Under the pieces are notes generated by a model. That model saw nothing but the letters and a program-made list of their open reading frames with translations, was not told the origin of the DNA and ran no database searches. A DNA stretch of 33,345 bases, taken from Rhodoplanes elegans (GTDB taxonomy: Bacteria > Pseudomonadota > Alphaproteobacteria > Rhizobiales > Xanthobacteraceae). Every line of letters starts with the position of its first letter. Within the stretch, counting starts at the first letter, position 1. Positions 7,672 through 14,596 of this stretch are shown here, in pieces. The stretch spans positions 1-33,345 of the forward strand of contig NZ_NHSK01000100.1 of assembly GCF_016653355.1 (NCBI RefSeq), given 5' to 3'. A program made the translations under genes and the position numbers.

Positions 7672-9324
7672 TCACTCGGCCGGCTGCAGGGCGGGCCGCG
7701 CGACGGGGGCCGGTTCGCCCGACCGCACCGTCATCCACACGTTCCACGCCATGATCAGCGAGCCGAGGACGAACAGGGCGCCGCCCAGCGCACGCGTCGC
7801 GTAGAACGGATGCATCGCCTCGACCGTCTCGATGAACGAGTATTCGAGGAAGCCGAGCGACGTGTAGGCGCGCCACATGAGGCCCTGCAGGATGCCGGAC
7901 ACCCACATGGCCGAGACGTAGAGCACGATGCCGATGGTGGCGAGCCAGAAGTGCCAGTTCACGGCCTTGAGGCTGTAAAGCTGCTTCTTGTGCCACAGCC
8001 ACGGCACCATGCAGTAGATGGCGCCGAACGAGACGAAGCCGACCCAGCCGAGCGCGCCCGAATGGACGTGGCCGACGGTCCAGTCGGTGTAGTGGCTGAG
8101 CGAGTTCACGGCCTTGATGGACATCATCGGCCCTTCGAAGGTCGACATGCCGTAGAAGGCGACCGAGACGACCATCATGCGCAGAACCGGATCGGTGCGC
8201 AGCTTGTCCCACGCCCCGGACAGCGTCATCAGGCCGTTGATCATGCCGCCCCAGGACGGCATCCACAGCATGATCGAGAAGGTCATGCCGAGCGTCTGCG
8301 CCCAATCGGGCAGCGACGTGTAGTGGAGATGATGCGGGCCGGCCCAGATGTAGAGGAAGATCAGGGCCCAGAAGTGCACGATCGACAGCCGGTAGGAGTA
8401 GACCGGCCGCTCGGCCTGCTTCGGCACGTAGTAGTACATGATGCCGAGGAAGCCGGCGGTGAGGAAGAAGCCCACCGCGTTGTGGCCGTACCACCACTGG
8501 AACATCGCGTCCTGCACGCCGGACCAGACGATGTAGGACTTCGAGCCGAACACCGAGACGGGCAGCGTCGCGTTGTTGCCGAGATGCAGCACCGCGATGG
8601 TGACGATGAAGGCGAGATAGAACCAGTTGGCGACGTAGATGTGCGGCTCTTTGCGCTTGATGATCGTCGCCAGGTAGACGAGCAGATAGACCACCCAGAC
8701 GATCGTCAGCCACAGGTCCGCGTACCACTCGGGCTCGGCGTATTCCTTGCCCTGGGTGACGCCGAGCAGATAGCCCGTGCCGGCGATGACGATGAAGAAG
8801 TTGTAGCCGAGAATCACGAACCACGGCGCCATGTGGCCGGCGAGCCGCGTGCGGCAGGTCCGCTGCACCACGTAGAAGGAGCTCGCAAGCAGCACGTTGC
8901 CGCCGAAGGCGAAGATCACGGCCGAGGTGTGCAGCGGCCGCAGGCGCCCGAAGTTCAGGAACGCGAGGTCGAAGTTCAGCCACGGATAGGCGAGCTCGAG
9001 CGCCACGTAGAGGCCGACCGTGAAGCCGGCGACGCCCCAGAACACCGCCGCCGCCGTGGCGAACTTGATCGGGCCGTCGTTGTAGTTGATGCGGCCGTCG
9101 TCGGTCGCCTCGCCGGGCAGCACGGACGGACGGTTGAAATAGCCCCGGAAGATCAGGAACACGGCCGCGACGCTCGCGGCCGCCGACAGATAGGCATGAA
9201 ACGCGAACGGCGCGTCCTGCGCCTTGGCTGCTCCGATCAGACAGAGCAGTGTCGTCACGGCGAAGACGAACGCGAGTCCGCCTTCCCCGAATGTCATGGT
9301 CTTGCGAACCGTCGATTGAGCCAT
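7672..9324 (-). CDS. ccoN: cbb3 oxidase catalytic subunit I (CcoN/FixN)
   Basis: 550 aa. CcoN is the proton-pumping haem-copper subunit that reduces oxygen at high affinity. It has about 12-14 membrane helices. Metal-ligand histidines are visible in [12 protein letters not shown] (low-spin haem), [11 protein letters not shown] and WAGPHHLHY (CuB side) and [10 protein letters not shown] (haem ligands). The start at 9324 gives [16 protein letters not shown], as in homologues. The open frame continues to 9423, but that part runs through the anaerobox and is not coding. It is the first gene of ccoNOQP. The expected product is a complete terminal oxidase for microaerobic growth. Confidence 0.96.
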   Translation of the reverse strand: MAQSTVRKTMTFGEGGLAFVFAVTTLLCLIGAAKAQDAPFAFHAYLSAAASVAAVFLIFRGYFNRPSVLPGEATDDGRINYNDGPIKFATAAAVFWGVAGFTVGLYVALELAYPWLNFDLAFLNFGRLRPLHTSAVIFAFGGNVLLASSFYVVQRTCRTRLAGHMAPWFVILGYNFFIVIAGTGYLLGVTQGKEYAEPEWYADLWLTIVWVVYLLVYLATIIKRKEPHIYVANWFYLAFIVTIAVLHLGNNATLPVSVFGSKSYIVWSGVQDAMFQWWYGHNAVGFFLTAGFLGIMYYYVPKQAERPVYSYRLSIVHFWALIFLYIWAGPHHLHYTSLPDWAQTLGMTFSIMLWMPSWGGMINGLMTLSGAWDKLRTDPVLRMMVVSVAFYGMSTFEGPMMSIKAVNSLSHYTDWTVGHVHSGALGWVGFVSFGAIYCMVPWLWHKKQLYSLKAVNWHFWLATIGIVLYVSAMWVSGILQGLMWRAYTSLGFLEYSFIETVEAMHPFYATRALGGALFVLGSLIMAWNVWMTVRSGEPAPVARPALQPAE

Positions 9325-9409
9325 GGATGGGGCCTTGGGTTGCGGCGTTACAAGATCGGGCTGAATTGAAGAGCGTCCAGGACTAGTCAGGATGCTCGCG
9401 CTGCACGCA

Positions 9410-9423
9410 TTGATGAAAGTCAA
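9410..9423. promoter_or_regulatory. Anaerobox (FixK/FNR site) upstream of ccoN
   Basis: TTGATGAAAGTCAA fits TTGA-N6-TCAA exactly and matches 9 of 10 fixed bases of the FNR consensus. Its centre is about 93 bases before the ccoN start codon, a usual place for a class II site with a short leader. It is the most likely FixK target driving ccoNOQP. Confidence 0.82.
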
Positions 9424-9458
9424 TCGGACCGAGTGTCAGAGCGACTTGATTGTCCAGT

Positions 9459-10577
9459 TTACTTGACAATGCTGTCGTCTCCGCCGTCCTTCCGCAGTCT
9501 TCGGACGTATCGGATCACCACCGGCAGCGTCACCGACACGGCGAAGAAGCGCGCGATGTGGTGCGCGCCGACGAAGACCGGGTCGATGTGCAAGGCGAGC
9601 GACAGCACCATCATGGCGTCGATGGCGCCGGGCGAGAACGCGACCGTGAGGTCGCCGAGCGGCAGGTGCAGGACCGGCACGAGGGCCAGCACGAACGCCG
9701 CCGTGACCGCGACCGCCACGGCGAAGGCGCCGAGCCCGGCGCCCAGATAGGTCAGCAGCAGACCCGTCGACGTGTTGGTGAAGCGCGATCCGGAGATCGC
9801 GCCGAGCCCGATCATGCCGCCGATCGTCGCCCAGGCCGGCAGCGTCACGGTGATCAGCTCGGTGCCGTGCAGCACGGCCGAGACCGTCATCGGGCCGATC
9901 AGCAGGCCGCCCGGAAATCCGGTGCGCATCAGGAGGAGCCCGACCCCGAGCGCCGTCGCGACCAGCACGGCGAGCTCGCCGGGAGCGGCGAACAGGCTCG
10001 ACGGCGGCGCCGCGAGCCTCGTCGGTCCGCCGTGGCCGAGCGCGGCGAGCGCCACCGGCACGCCGACCGTCAGAATCACCACCCGCAGCGACTGCACCAC
10101 GGCGATGCCGCGGACGTCGCACTTCTCCTCGACCGCGTGCGCGAGCACCTGGGAGAGCGCCCCGGGCACGGCCGCGAACATCGCGGTCATCGTCTCCCAG
10201 CCGTGGACCTTGCGCAGATAATACGTGGTCGCGACCGTGACGCAGGCCGACGCCGCGACGACGGCCGCGATGCTGATCGGCCAGGCCGCGATGCCACGCA
10301 GAGAGGCCGGGTTGACGACGCTGCCGAGCGACAGGCCGACGATCACGAAGCAGGCGCGCGCGAGCGGGCGCGGCACGCCGCACGGGCGGCCGGCGATCGC
10401 GGCGGCCGCGACCGCCACCATGGCGCCGGCCAGGAAGGCGGCCGGGATGTTGGCGAGATAGAACAGACCCGCACCGGCGGACGCGATCGCGAATGTCTCG
10501 GCGAGATTACGACAATCGCGGAGCGAGAACTTCGAGCCCGAGGGTGGGCGCACGGGATCAGGCGAACGCGTCTGCAT
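9459..10577 (-). CDS. AbrB-family membrane transporter
   Basis: 372 aa. It belongs to the membrane AbrB family (Pfam AbrB, often listed as 'ammonia monooxygenase-like' or AbrB duplication protein), unrelated to the Bacillus DNA-binding AbrB. The family has a duplicated half with five or so helices each. Repeated glycine-rich segments such as VPGALSQVLAHA (first half) and FSPGAIDAMMVLSLAL (second half) show this duplication. The sequence has around 10 hydrophobic segments. The substrate is not known with certainty for most members. ATG 10577 gives MQTRSPDP. The gene lies downstream of fixK's terminator and is not obviously part of the oxygen-response set, though it sits between fixK and ccoN. 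Confidence 0.82.
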   Translation of the reverse strand: MQTRSPDPVRPPSGSKFSLRDCRNLAETFAIASAGAGLFYLANIPAAFLAGAMVAVAAAAIAGRPCGVPRPLARACFVIVGLSLGSVVNPASLRGIAAWPISIAAVVAASACVTVATTYYLRKVHGWETMTAMFAAVPGALSQVLAHAVEEKCDVRGIAVVQSLRVVILTVGVPVALAALGHGGPTRLAAPPSSLFAAPGELAVLVATALGVGLLLMRTGFPGGLLIGPMTVSAVLHGTELITVTLPAWATIGGMIGLGAISGSRFTNTSTGLLLTYLGAGLGAFAVAVAVTAAFVLALVPVLHLPLGDLTVAFSPGAIDAMMVLSLALHIDPVFVGAHHIARFFAVSVTLPVVIRYVRRLRKDGGDDSIVK

Positions 10578-10706
10578 GGGGGTCCTGCGTCTCGCCGCTC
10601 TCTTAGAGCATTTCAGACGGAGTGCGAACTGTTCTTATGAGAATGTCGCAAGGTCGGCGCGGCGCGACGCCACGTTGTGGAGATCTCGATCGCCACGACG
10701 CGCAGG

Positions 10707-10761
10707 GCGCGAACACGCAGCCGCGCGAACACGAGACAGCGCGAACACGAGACGGCGCGAA
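10707..10761. repeat. 16-bp tandem repeat, three and a half copies
   Basis: Copies start at 10707, 10723 and 10739 (for example GCGCGAACACGAGACA), with a partial GCGCGAA at 10755. Copies 2 and 3 differ in one base; copy 1 differs in a few. The array ends at the A-run of the fixK terminator. It is too short and has no spacers, so it is not a CRISPR array. Confidence 0.8.
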
Positions 10762-10792
10762 AAAAAAGCGCCGTACGAATCGTACGGCGCTT
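10760..10792 (-). terminator. Intrinsic terminator of fixK
   Basis: Read on the minus strand, a perfect stem with 9 GC-rich pairs (GCGCCGTAC/GTACGGCGC around a 5-base loop), extendable by A-T pairs, is followed by eight T residues. It lies about 140 bases after the fixK stop and is correctly oriented to end fixK transcription before the AbrB-family gene. Confidence 0.88.
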
Positions 10793-10932
10793 CGAGTTGA
10801 AGAGGACCATCCGGGGAGGAGATGGACGGTCGCTCCGAAAGCTTGGCGGATCGGCGCGCGATGGCCGGCGCCGGCCTGGCTGCGCGCCGGCGCGGTCACG
10901 CCGGTCGCGGCACCCGCGTCAGTGCGCCTTGT

Positions 10933-11661
10933 TCAGTGCGCTCCGGTGAGCTGACAGATGCGGCAGACGTCGTGGACCCGCACCTCTTCCTGCTTGTCGA
11001 TCGCGATGATGCCGCGACGACGCAGCTCCGAGAAGGCGCGCGAGACGGTTTCCAGCGTGAGGCCGAGATAGTCGGCGATCTCCTGGCGGGTCATGCCGAG
11101 GCGAACGACGGCCGAGTCGCCGCCGCAGCGCGGACCCGAGCAGTTGAAGCCGCCGCGGCCCGGCACGCAATGCATGACGAAGGTGGCAACCCGCTCCAGC
11201 GCCGACTTGCGGCCGAGCAGCACGGCATGCTCGTGCAGGGCGCAGAGCTGGGCGTGGACGTGGCCGCTGAGCCGACGCAGCAGCTCGGGCGAGTGCTCGA
11301 CCGCGGCGCGCTCCCACGCGATGATGTTGCAGGTGACCAGCGTCTCGGCCGAGCAGTCGTACACGGGCAGCGCGGACAGGCCGAACACGTCGCCGGCGGA
11401 GAGCAGCTCGACCACCTGACGGCGACCGTCGGGCAGGAGCTTGTAGAGCATCACGGCGCCGTCGACGAGCTGATACATCCGGTCGGCGCGGTCGCCCTCG
11501 CGGAAGATGTGGGCGTGCTGACCGACGCGCTGGCGCTGTCCGTGGGGTTCCTCGTCGCGGCGGCTGGCGGCCGGAGCGGGCGCGGCGCGGTGGGACGTCG
11601 GGAGCCGACAGGGCGACTCGACCGCAACGGAAATGGATCGCTGTGCGATGGCTGGCTTCAT
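10933..11661 (-). CDS. fixK: Crp/Fnr-family regulator, FixK type
   Basis: 242 aa. It has a cyclic-nucleotide-type sensor fold (IFREGDRADRMYQLVDGAVML onward), a dimer helix, and a C-terminal winged helix with TRQEIADYLGLTLETVSRAF. The E-x-x-S-R pattern in ETVSR is the FNR/FixK type expected to read TTGA half-sites, matching the two anaeroboxes upstream of ccoN and ccoG. The four-cysteine N-terminal cluster of FNR is absent, which fits FixK rather than an oxygen-sensing FNR. Cysteines elsewhere are frequent, including FNCSGPRCGG and a C-terminal VCRIC. I chose ATG 11661 for its GAGGA about 7 bases upstream; ATG 11751 would add 30 residues. The gene order fixL-fixJ-regulator-fixK matches Bradyrhizobium fixK2, so this is probably its counterpart. 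Confidence 0.87.
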   Translation of the reverse strand: MKPAIAQRSISVAVESPCRLPTSHRAAPAPAASRRDEEPHGQRQRVGQHAHIFREGDRADRMYQLVDGAVMLYKLLPDGRRQVVELLSAGDVFGLSALPVYDCSAETLVTCNIIAWERAAVEHSPELLRRLSGHVHAQLCALHEHAVLLGRKSALERVATFVMHCVPGRGGFNCSGPRCGGDSAVVRLGMTRQEIADYLGLTLETVSRAFSELRRRGIIAIDKQEEVRVHDVCRICQLTGAH

Positions 11662-11757
11662 GGGGGTCCTCGCCGGACGAGCCGGGGGTTGAAACGCTCG
11701 GCAGCGCAATGGGACATTACCGGAGCTGATCGCCGAGGCGTAATCTGGCATGAATGC

Positions 11758-11780
11758 TTACGGAGAAACCCTTATCGTAA
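11758..11780. promoter_or_regulatory. Candidate operator upstream of fixK
   Basis: TTACG (11758-11762) and CGTAA (11776-11780) form an inverted pair around 13 bases, about 97-120 bases upstream of the fixK start. Known FixJ sites contain TTACG/CGTA-like halves, so a FixJ site is possible. This rests on five-base arms only. Confidence 0.3.
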
Positions 11781-11821
11781 AAAGCCCTTATGTTTCAGTA
11801 TGTTGCACGGCACGATGAAGG

Positions 11822-11843
11822 GCCCGAAACGGGCGTTTCGGGC
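11822..11843. other. Hairpin between response regulator and fixK
   Basis: GCCCGAAACG and CGTTTCGGGC are perfect 10-base inverted arms separated by GG. No T-run follows on either strand. It could end or stabilise the message of the upstream response regulator gene; no stronger claim is possible. Confidence 0.4.
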
Positions 11844-12090
11844 GCCTTCGAGACGATCTGGAAGACGTGGATTTCAACCGTGCGATTGAGATTGCACCGC
11901 ACCCAACGACTGTCAAGCGCGCCTTACGTTCGGTCGCCGCCCCGACGTCTCGAACTTTCGCCGTACGCACTTGTGCGGAGGGGCTTTCCGAGGGCGTCTC
12001 GATCGGCCGTTGCGGCGCTGGATTAGTCCCGAGGTCGGGGCCGAAGCTCCAATCCATCATACTGCGAAACGGCGGGAGCTTTGCAGAAAT

Positions 12091-12190
12091 CGTCATTCCG
12101 AGCGCGTCGAAGGCGTCGAAGGCGCGAATCCGGACTTCGGCGACGAACTCGTCCTTCCGGGATGGAGCCCGGGTTCGGTGCGAAGCCTGT
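12091..12190. repeat. Degenerate palindromic repeat (CGTCATTCCGAGC type)
   Basis: It begins with CGTCATTCCGAGCG and continues with GAAGGCGCGAATCCGGA, as intergenic repeats of this group do. The right half (CCTTCCGGGATGGAGCCCGGGTTCG) only partly pairs with it. It looks like a decayed or rearranged member of the family seen intact at 722-824. Confidence 0.5.
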
Positions 12191-12327
12191 GCCCGAACGG
12201 CTCAAGGTGCCGATCCGGATGCGCCGCCGCGGGACGAGCGAGTGTTGCAGAACCTCGCCTGCGCGGCCGCGGCCGACGATCTCGCCGCACGCGCCGCGCG
12301 GGAGCGCCGGTCAGGAGGAGCGCAGGG

Positions 12328-12690
12328 TCAGGAGCGCAGGGTGGCGAGCTGCTGGGTGATGGCGCCGTGCGACAGCGGCTTGCGGATGATGCTCATCTCG
12401 CCGACGCCTTCGAGGCCGCGGAGCTGCAGGTCGATCGTGTTCTGCGACTGGCCCGACATCGCGACGATTCGGGGCGGGTCCTTCAGGCCGTTCAGCCAGC
12501 GAATCAACTCGGCGCCGCTGATGCCCGGGAGAATGAGATCGACGAAGACGATGTCCTTGGCGGCCGGCGGGCCGGCGCGGAAGAAGTCCTCCGCGTCGGC
12601 GTGGCACACGACTTCGAACCCCAAATGCTCCAGAAGGATGGCGAGCGAGTCGCTCACCCCCGGATCATCTTCGACGACATGCACGGCCAT
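12328..12690 (-). CDS. Single-domain response regulator next to fixJ
   Basis: 120 aa, a CheY-like receiver and nothing else. Acidic residues in VVEDDPG (residues 7-8), phospho-acceptor D51 in VFVDLILPG, the switch serine in AMSGQS and lysine in IRKPL are all present, so it should be phosphorylatable. I chose ATG 12690 (MAVHVVEDD); the frame's extension to 12789 crosses a palindrome and is not receiver sequence. In Bradyrhizobium a single-domain receiver gene also lies between fixLJ and fixK2, and the same order is seen here. It may compete with FixJ for phosphate or pass a signal to another kinase; this is inference. Confidence 0.88.
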   Translation of the reverse strand: MAVHVVEDDPGVSDSLAILLEHLGFEVVCHADAEDFFRAGPPAAKDIVFVDLILPGISGAELIRWLNGLKDPPRIVAMSGQSQNTIDLQLRGLEGVGEMSIIRKPLSHGAITQQLATLRS

Positions 12691-12779
12691 GACAGAACCC
12701 AACAGCTCGCAGCCAGCCCACGAGCTGCCTTGCCTCTCAACATCGGAGCACCTCGCCAAGGGCTCAATTCGTAGTACAA

Positions 12780-12801
12780 CGCTAAGCAATATTACTTAGC
12801 G
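12780..12801. promoter_or_regulatory. Palindrome upstream of the single-domain regulator
   Basis: CGCTAAG (12780-12786) and CTTAGCG (12795-12801) are perfect inverted arms around an AT-rich 8-base centre, in otherwise GC-rich DNA. It lies about 90-110 bases before the regulator's start and 50 bases after the fixJ stop. No T-run follows on the minus strand, so an operator is likelier than a terminator. FixJ is the obvious candidate binder given the gene order, but that is inference. Confidence 0.45.
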
Positions 12802-12850
12802 CTCCGAGAGGAGGTCTGCGAGCCTGGGACAGAGCGACGAGGCGGGACGC

Positions 12851-13486
12851 TCAGGCGTTGCGGGGGGACTCCGACAGGACGATGCGGACGAGGTCGGCGG
12901 CGTTCTTGGCGCCGAGCTTCTCCATGATGCGGGCGCGGTGGACCTCGATGGTGCGCGGGCTGATGCCGAGCTGGCGCCCGGCCTCCTTGTTGGAGGCGCC
13001 CGCCGCGATGAGGTTGAGCACCTCGCGTTCGCGCGCGGTGAGGAGGTCGCTGCCGGGGAACTGGGTCAGCGTCTCGCCGAGGCCGGCACGCGCCTGCCGC
13101 CGGCTCGCCGCCTCGATGGCGTCGCGCACCCGGTTGACCACCGTCTCGGCGTCGAACGGCTTCTCGATGAAGTCGAAGGCGCCGTTCTTGATCGCCTCCA
13201 CCGCCATCGGGATGTCGCCCTGGCCGGAGATGATGAACACCGGCGCTGGGTAGTTCTTGGCGTTGAGCTCCTTGAGGATGTCGAGCCCGGACCGCCCCGG
13301 CATGTGGACGTCGAGGATGATGCAGGCCGGCGCCCGCGAGCGCACCGCCGCCAGGAAGGAGTGCCCGTCCGCGAACGTGGTGACGTGATAGCCTTCCAGG
13401 GTCAGCACGACCGAAAGCGCGTCGCGGACCGCGGGATCGTCGTCGATGATGTGGATCTCACCAGCCGCGGTGGCGTTCTGACCCAT
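12851..13486 (-). CDS. fixJ: Two-component response regulator FixJ
   Basis: 211 aa. It has an N-terminal receiver with the acidic triad IIDDDPAV (residues 13-20), phospho-acceptor D59 in IILDVHMPG, the switch serine in IISGQGD and lysine in IEKPF. A LuxR-type helix-turn-helix covers about residues 145-190 (LTAREREVLNLIAAGASNKEAG, then SPRTIEVHRARIMEKL). The AIKNGAFDFIEKPFD stretch is typical of FixJ. ATG 13486 has AAGGACGG about 6 bases upstream, and the gene overlaps the fixL end by 29 bases. Phosphorylated FixJ activates fixK in relatives. Its sensor gene here is damaged, so its control may be altered. Confidence 0.92.
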   Translation of the reverse strand: MGQNATAAGEIHIIDDDPAVRDALSVVLTLEGYHVTTFADGHSFLAAVRSRAPACIILDVHMPGRSGLDILKELNAKNYPAPVFIISGQGDIPMAVEAIKNGAFDFIEKPFDAETVVNRVRDAIEAASRRQARAGLGETLTQFPGSDLLTAREREVLNLIAAGASNKEAGRQLGISPRTIEVHRARIMEKLGAKNAADLVRIVLSESPRNA

Positions 13487-14555
13487 TGTGTCCGTCCTTG
13501 GTTGCTGTCGTCGCGCCCGAGCTCGCCTCGTCCGGCAGCGGCAGCGGCAGGAGCAAGGTGAAGCAGGCCCCCCGCCCCCGACCTCCCGGATCGACGATGA
13601 GATCGCCGCCGTGGGTCTGAGCGATAGATTTCGAAATGGCAAGGCCGAGTCCGAGCCCTTGGCTCTTGGAGGACGAAAAAGCCTTGAACAATTCGGAAAT
13701 GCCGTCCGGAGGGATGCCGGGACCGCTGTCGAGCACGCTCAGCCCGACGCCGTCGGGCCGCAGCCGGGTCGACACCCGCACCACCTGGACGTCGCAACCC
13801 TTGATCGCCTCGATCGCGTTGCGCACCAGATTGACGACGACCTGCTGGATCTGGACCGGGTCGACCATCACGTTCGGCAGGCCGGACGCGAGGTCGCGGA
13901 CGATGCGGGTGCCGGGCGCGCTGCCCAGCACGGTGAGCTCCAGGGCGTCCTCGATCAGCGGGTTGAGCTCGACGCTCTTGCGCACCGGATCGCGCTTCTC
14001 GATGAACTGGCGCATCCGCTGGATGATGCTGCCGGCCCGCTCGGCCTCGCGCACCGCCTTCTCGAGAATCGCCATGACGCTGGTCGGGATGGCGCCGGCG
14101 GCGCCCTGCTTGGCGCAGGAGCGCTCCACCGCCTGGAGATAGAGCATCACGGCGGTCAGCGGCTGGTTGAGCTCGTGGGCGAGCGCCGCCCCCATCTCGT
14201 CGACCGCCGAGACGCGCGCCATGCGCACCAGATTGGCCTGCAGCTGCGCGAGCCGCTGCTCGCTCTCGTTGCGGGCCCGCAGGTCGCGCATGATGCCGAT
14301 GAACTGGCGTCCGGCCGACGTCACCGCCTCGCCGACCGACAGGTGGATCGGGATGACGGTGCCGTCGCGATGCTGCGCCGGAACCTCGCGGCCGATGCCG
14401 ATGATCTTGCGGTGACCGCTCGCGATGTAGTTGCCGATGTAGCCGTCGTGCGCCCGCGAGTGATCGTTCGGCATGATGGTCGAGACGTTGCGGCCGAGCA
14501 TCTCGACCGCCGTGTAGCCGAACAGGCGCTCGCACGCCTTGTTGTAGGTGAGCAC
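13458..14555 (-). CDS. fixL: Oxygen-sensing histidine kinase FixL, 5'-truncated
   Basis: 365 residues from a GTG at 14555, but the homologous frame continues back to about 14579 (IGVDERGIVLTY) and then stops matching; there is no ribosome site. It keeps most of the haem PAS domain. H36 in HSRAHDGYI corresponds to the proximal haem histidine, and R56 in KIIGIGREV to the oxygen-contacting arginine. The kinase core is complete: phospho-acceptor H127 in LAHELNQP, the N box VVNLVRNAIEAI, DSGPGIP and GLGLGLAISKSI. Lost are the first strand of the haem PAS and everything before it, around 140 residues compared with the 505-residue Bradyrhizobium FixL. The 3' end overlaps fixJ by 29 bases. It is either a real pseudogene or cut by an assembly join. 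Confidence 0.85.
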   Translation of the reverse strand: MLTYNKACERLFGYTAVEMLGRNVSTIMPNDHSRAHDGYIGNYIASGHRKIIGIGREVPAQHRDGTVIPIHLSVGEAVTSAGRQFIGIMRDLRARNESEQRLAQLQANLVRMARVSAVDEMGAALAHELNQPLTAVMLYLQAVERSCAKQGAAGAIPTSVMAILEKAVREAERAGSIIQRMRQFIEKRDPVRKSVELNPLIEDALELTVLGSAPGTRIVRDLASGLPNVMVDPVQIQQVVVNLVRNAIEAIKGCDVQVVRVSTRLRPDGVGLSVLDSGPGIPPDGISELFKAFSSSKSQGLGLGLAISKSIAQTHGGDLIVDPGGRGRGACFTLLLPLPLPDEASSGATTATKDGHNGSERHRGW

Positions 14556-14572
14556 GATGCCGCGCTCGTCGA

Positions 14573-14584
14573 CGCCGATTCGCG
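14573..14584. other. Head-to-head junction of two 5'-truncated genes
   Basis: On the minus strand FixL-like sequence runs up to about 14579. On the plus strand symporter-kinase sequence (RRFAILAIMLLAYLY) begins at about 14573. The two overlap by only a few bases. Neither side has a start codon with a ribosome site or room for a promoter. This is the pattern left by one deletion between two divergent genes, or by a false assembly join. Confidence 0.75.
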
Positions 14585-14596
14585 ATCCTGGCGATC

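Larger units (their letters stand above)
10578..10932. other. Gap between abrB-family gene and fixK
   Basis: This 355-base gap contains the 16-base tandem repeat at 10707-10761 and the intrinsic terminator at 10760-10792, each listed separately. The small open frames here on both strands run through the repeat and the hairpin and have no family character. I see nothing else that can be named. Confidence 0.6.
11662..12327. other. Gap between fixK and the single-domain response regulator
   Basis: 666 bases without a supported gene. Open frames on both strands are out of character: arginine- and serine-rich with no domain. The gap holds a candidate operator at 11758-11780, a hairpin at 11822-11843 and a degenerate palindromic repeat at about 12091-12190. 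The fixK promoter must lie in its left part. Confidence 0.55.

Noticed and set aside
9449-9470. ATTGTC-N10-GACAAT inverted pair at the end of the AbrB-family gene
   Set aside because: Arms are only six bases, the site overlaps the last codons of the gene, and there is no T-run or known motif.
10707-10761. CRISPR array
   Set aside because: Units are 16 bases with no spacers and there is no cas gene; it is a simple tandem repeat.
10933-11661. Oxygen-sensing FNR with an iron-sulfur cluster
   Set aside because: The N-terminal four-cysteine arrangement needed for the cluster is missing. The cysteines present are elsewhere, so FixK type is the better call.
11867-12799. Plus-strand open frames over the fixK-receiver gap
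   Set aside because: They run through a degenerate repeat and over the antisense of the receiver gene, and have no recognisable domain.
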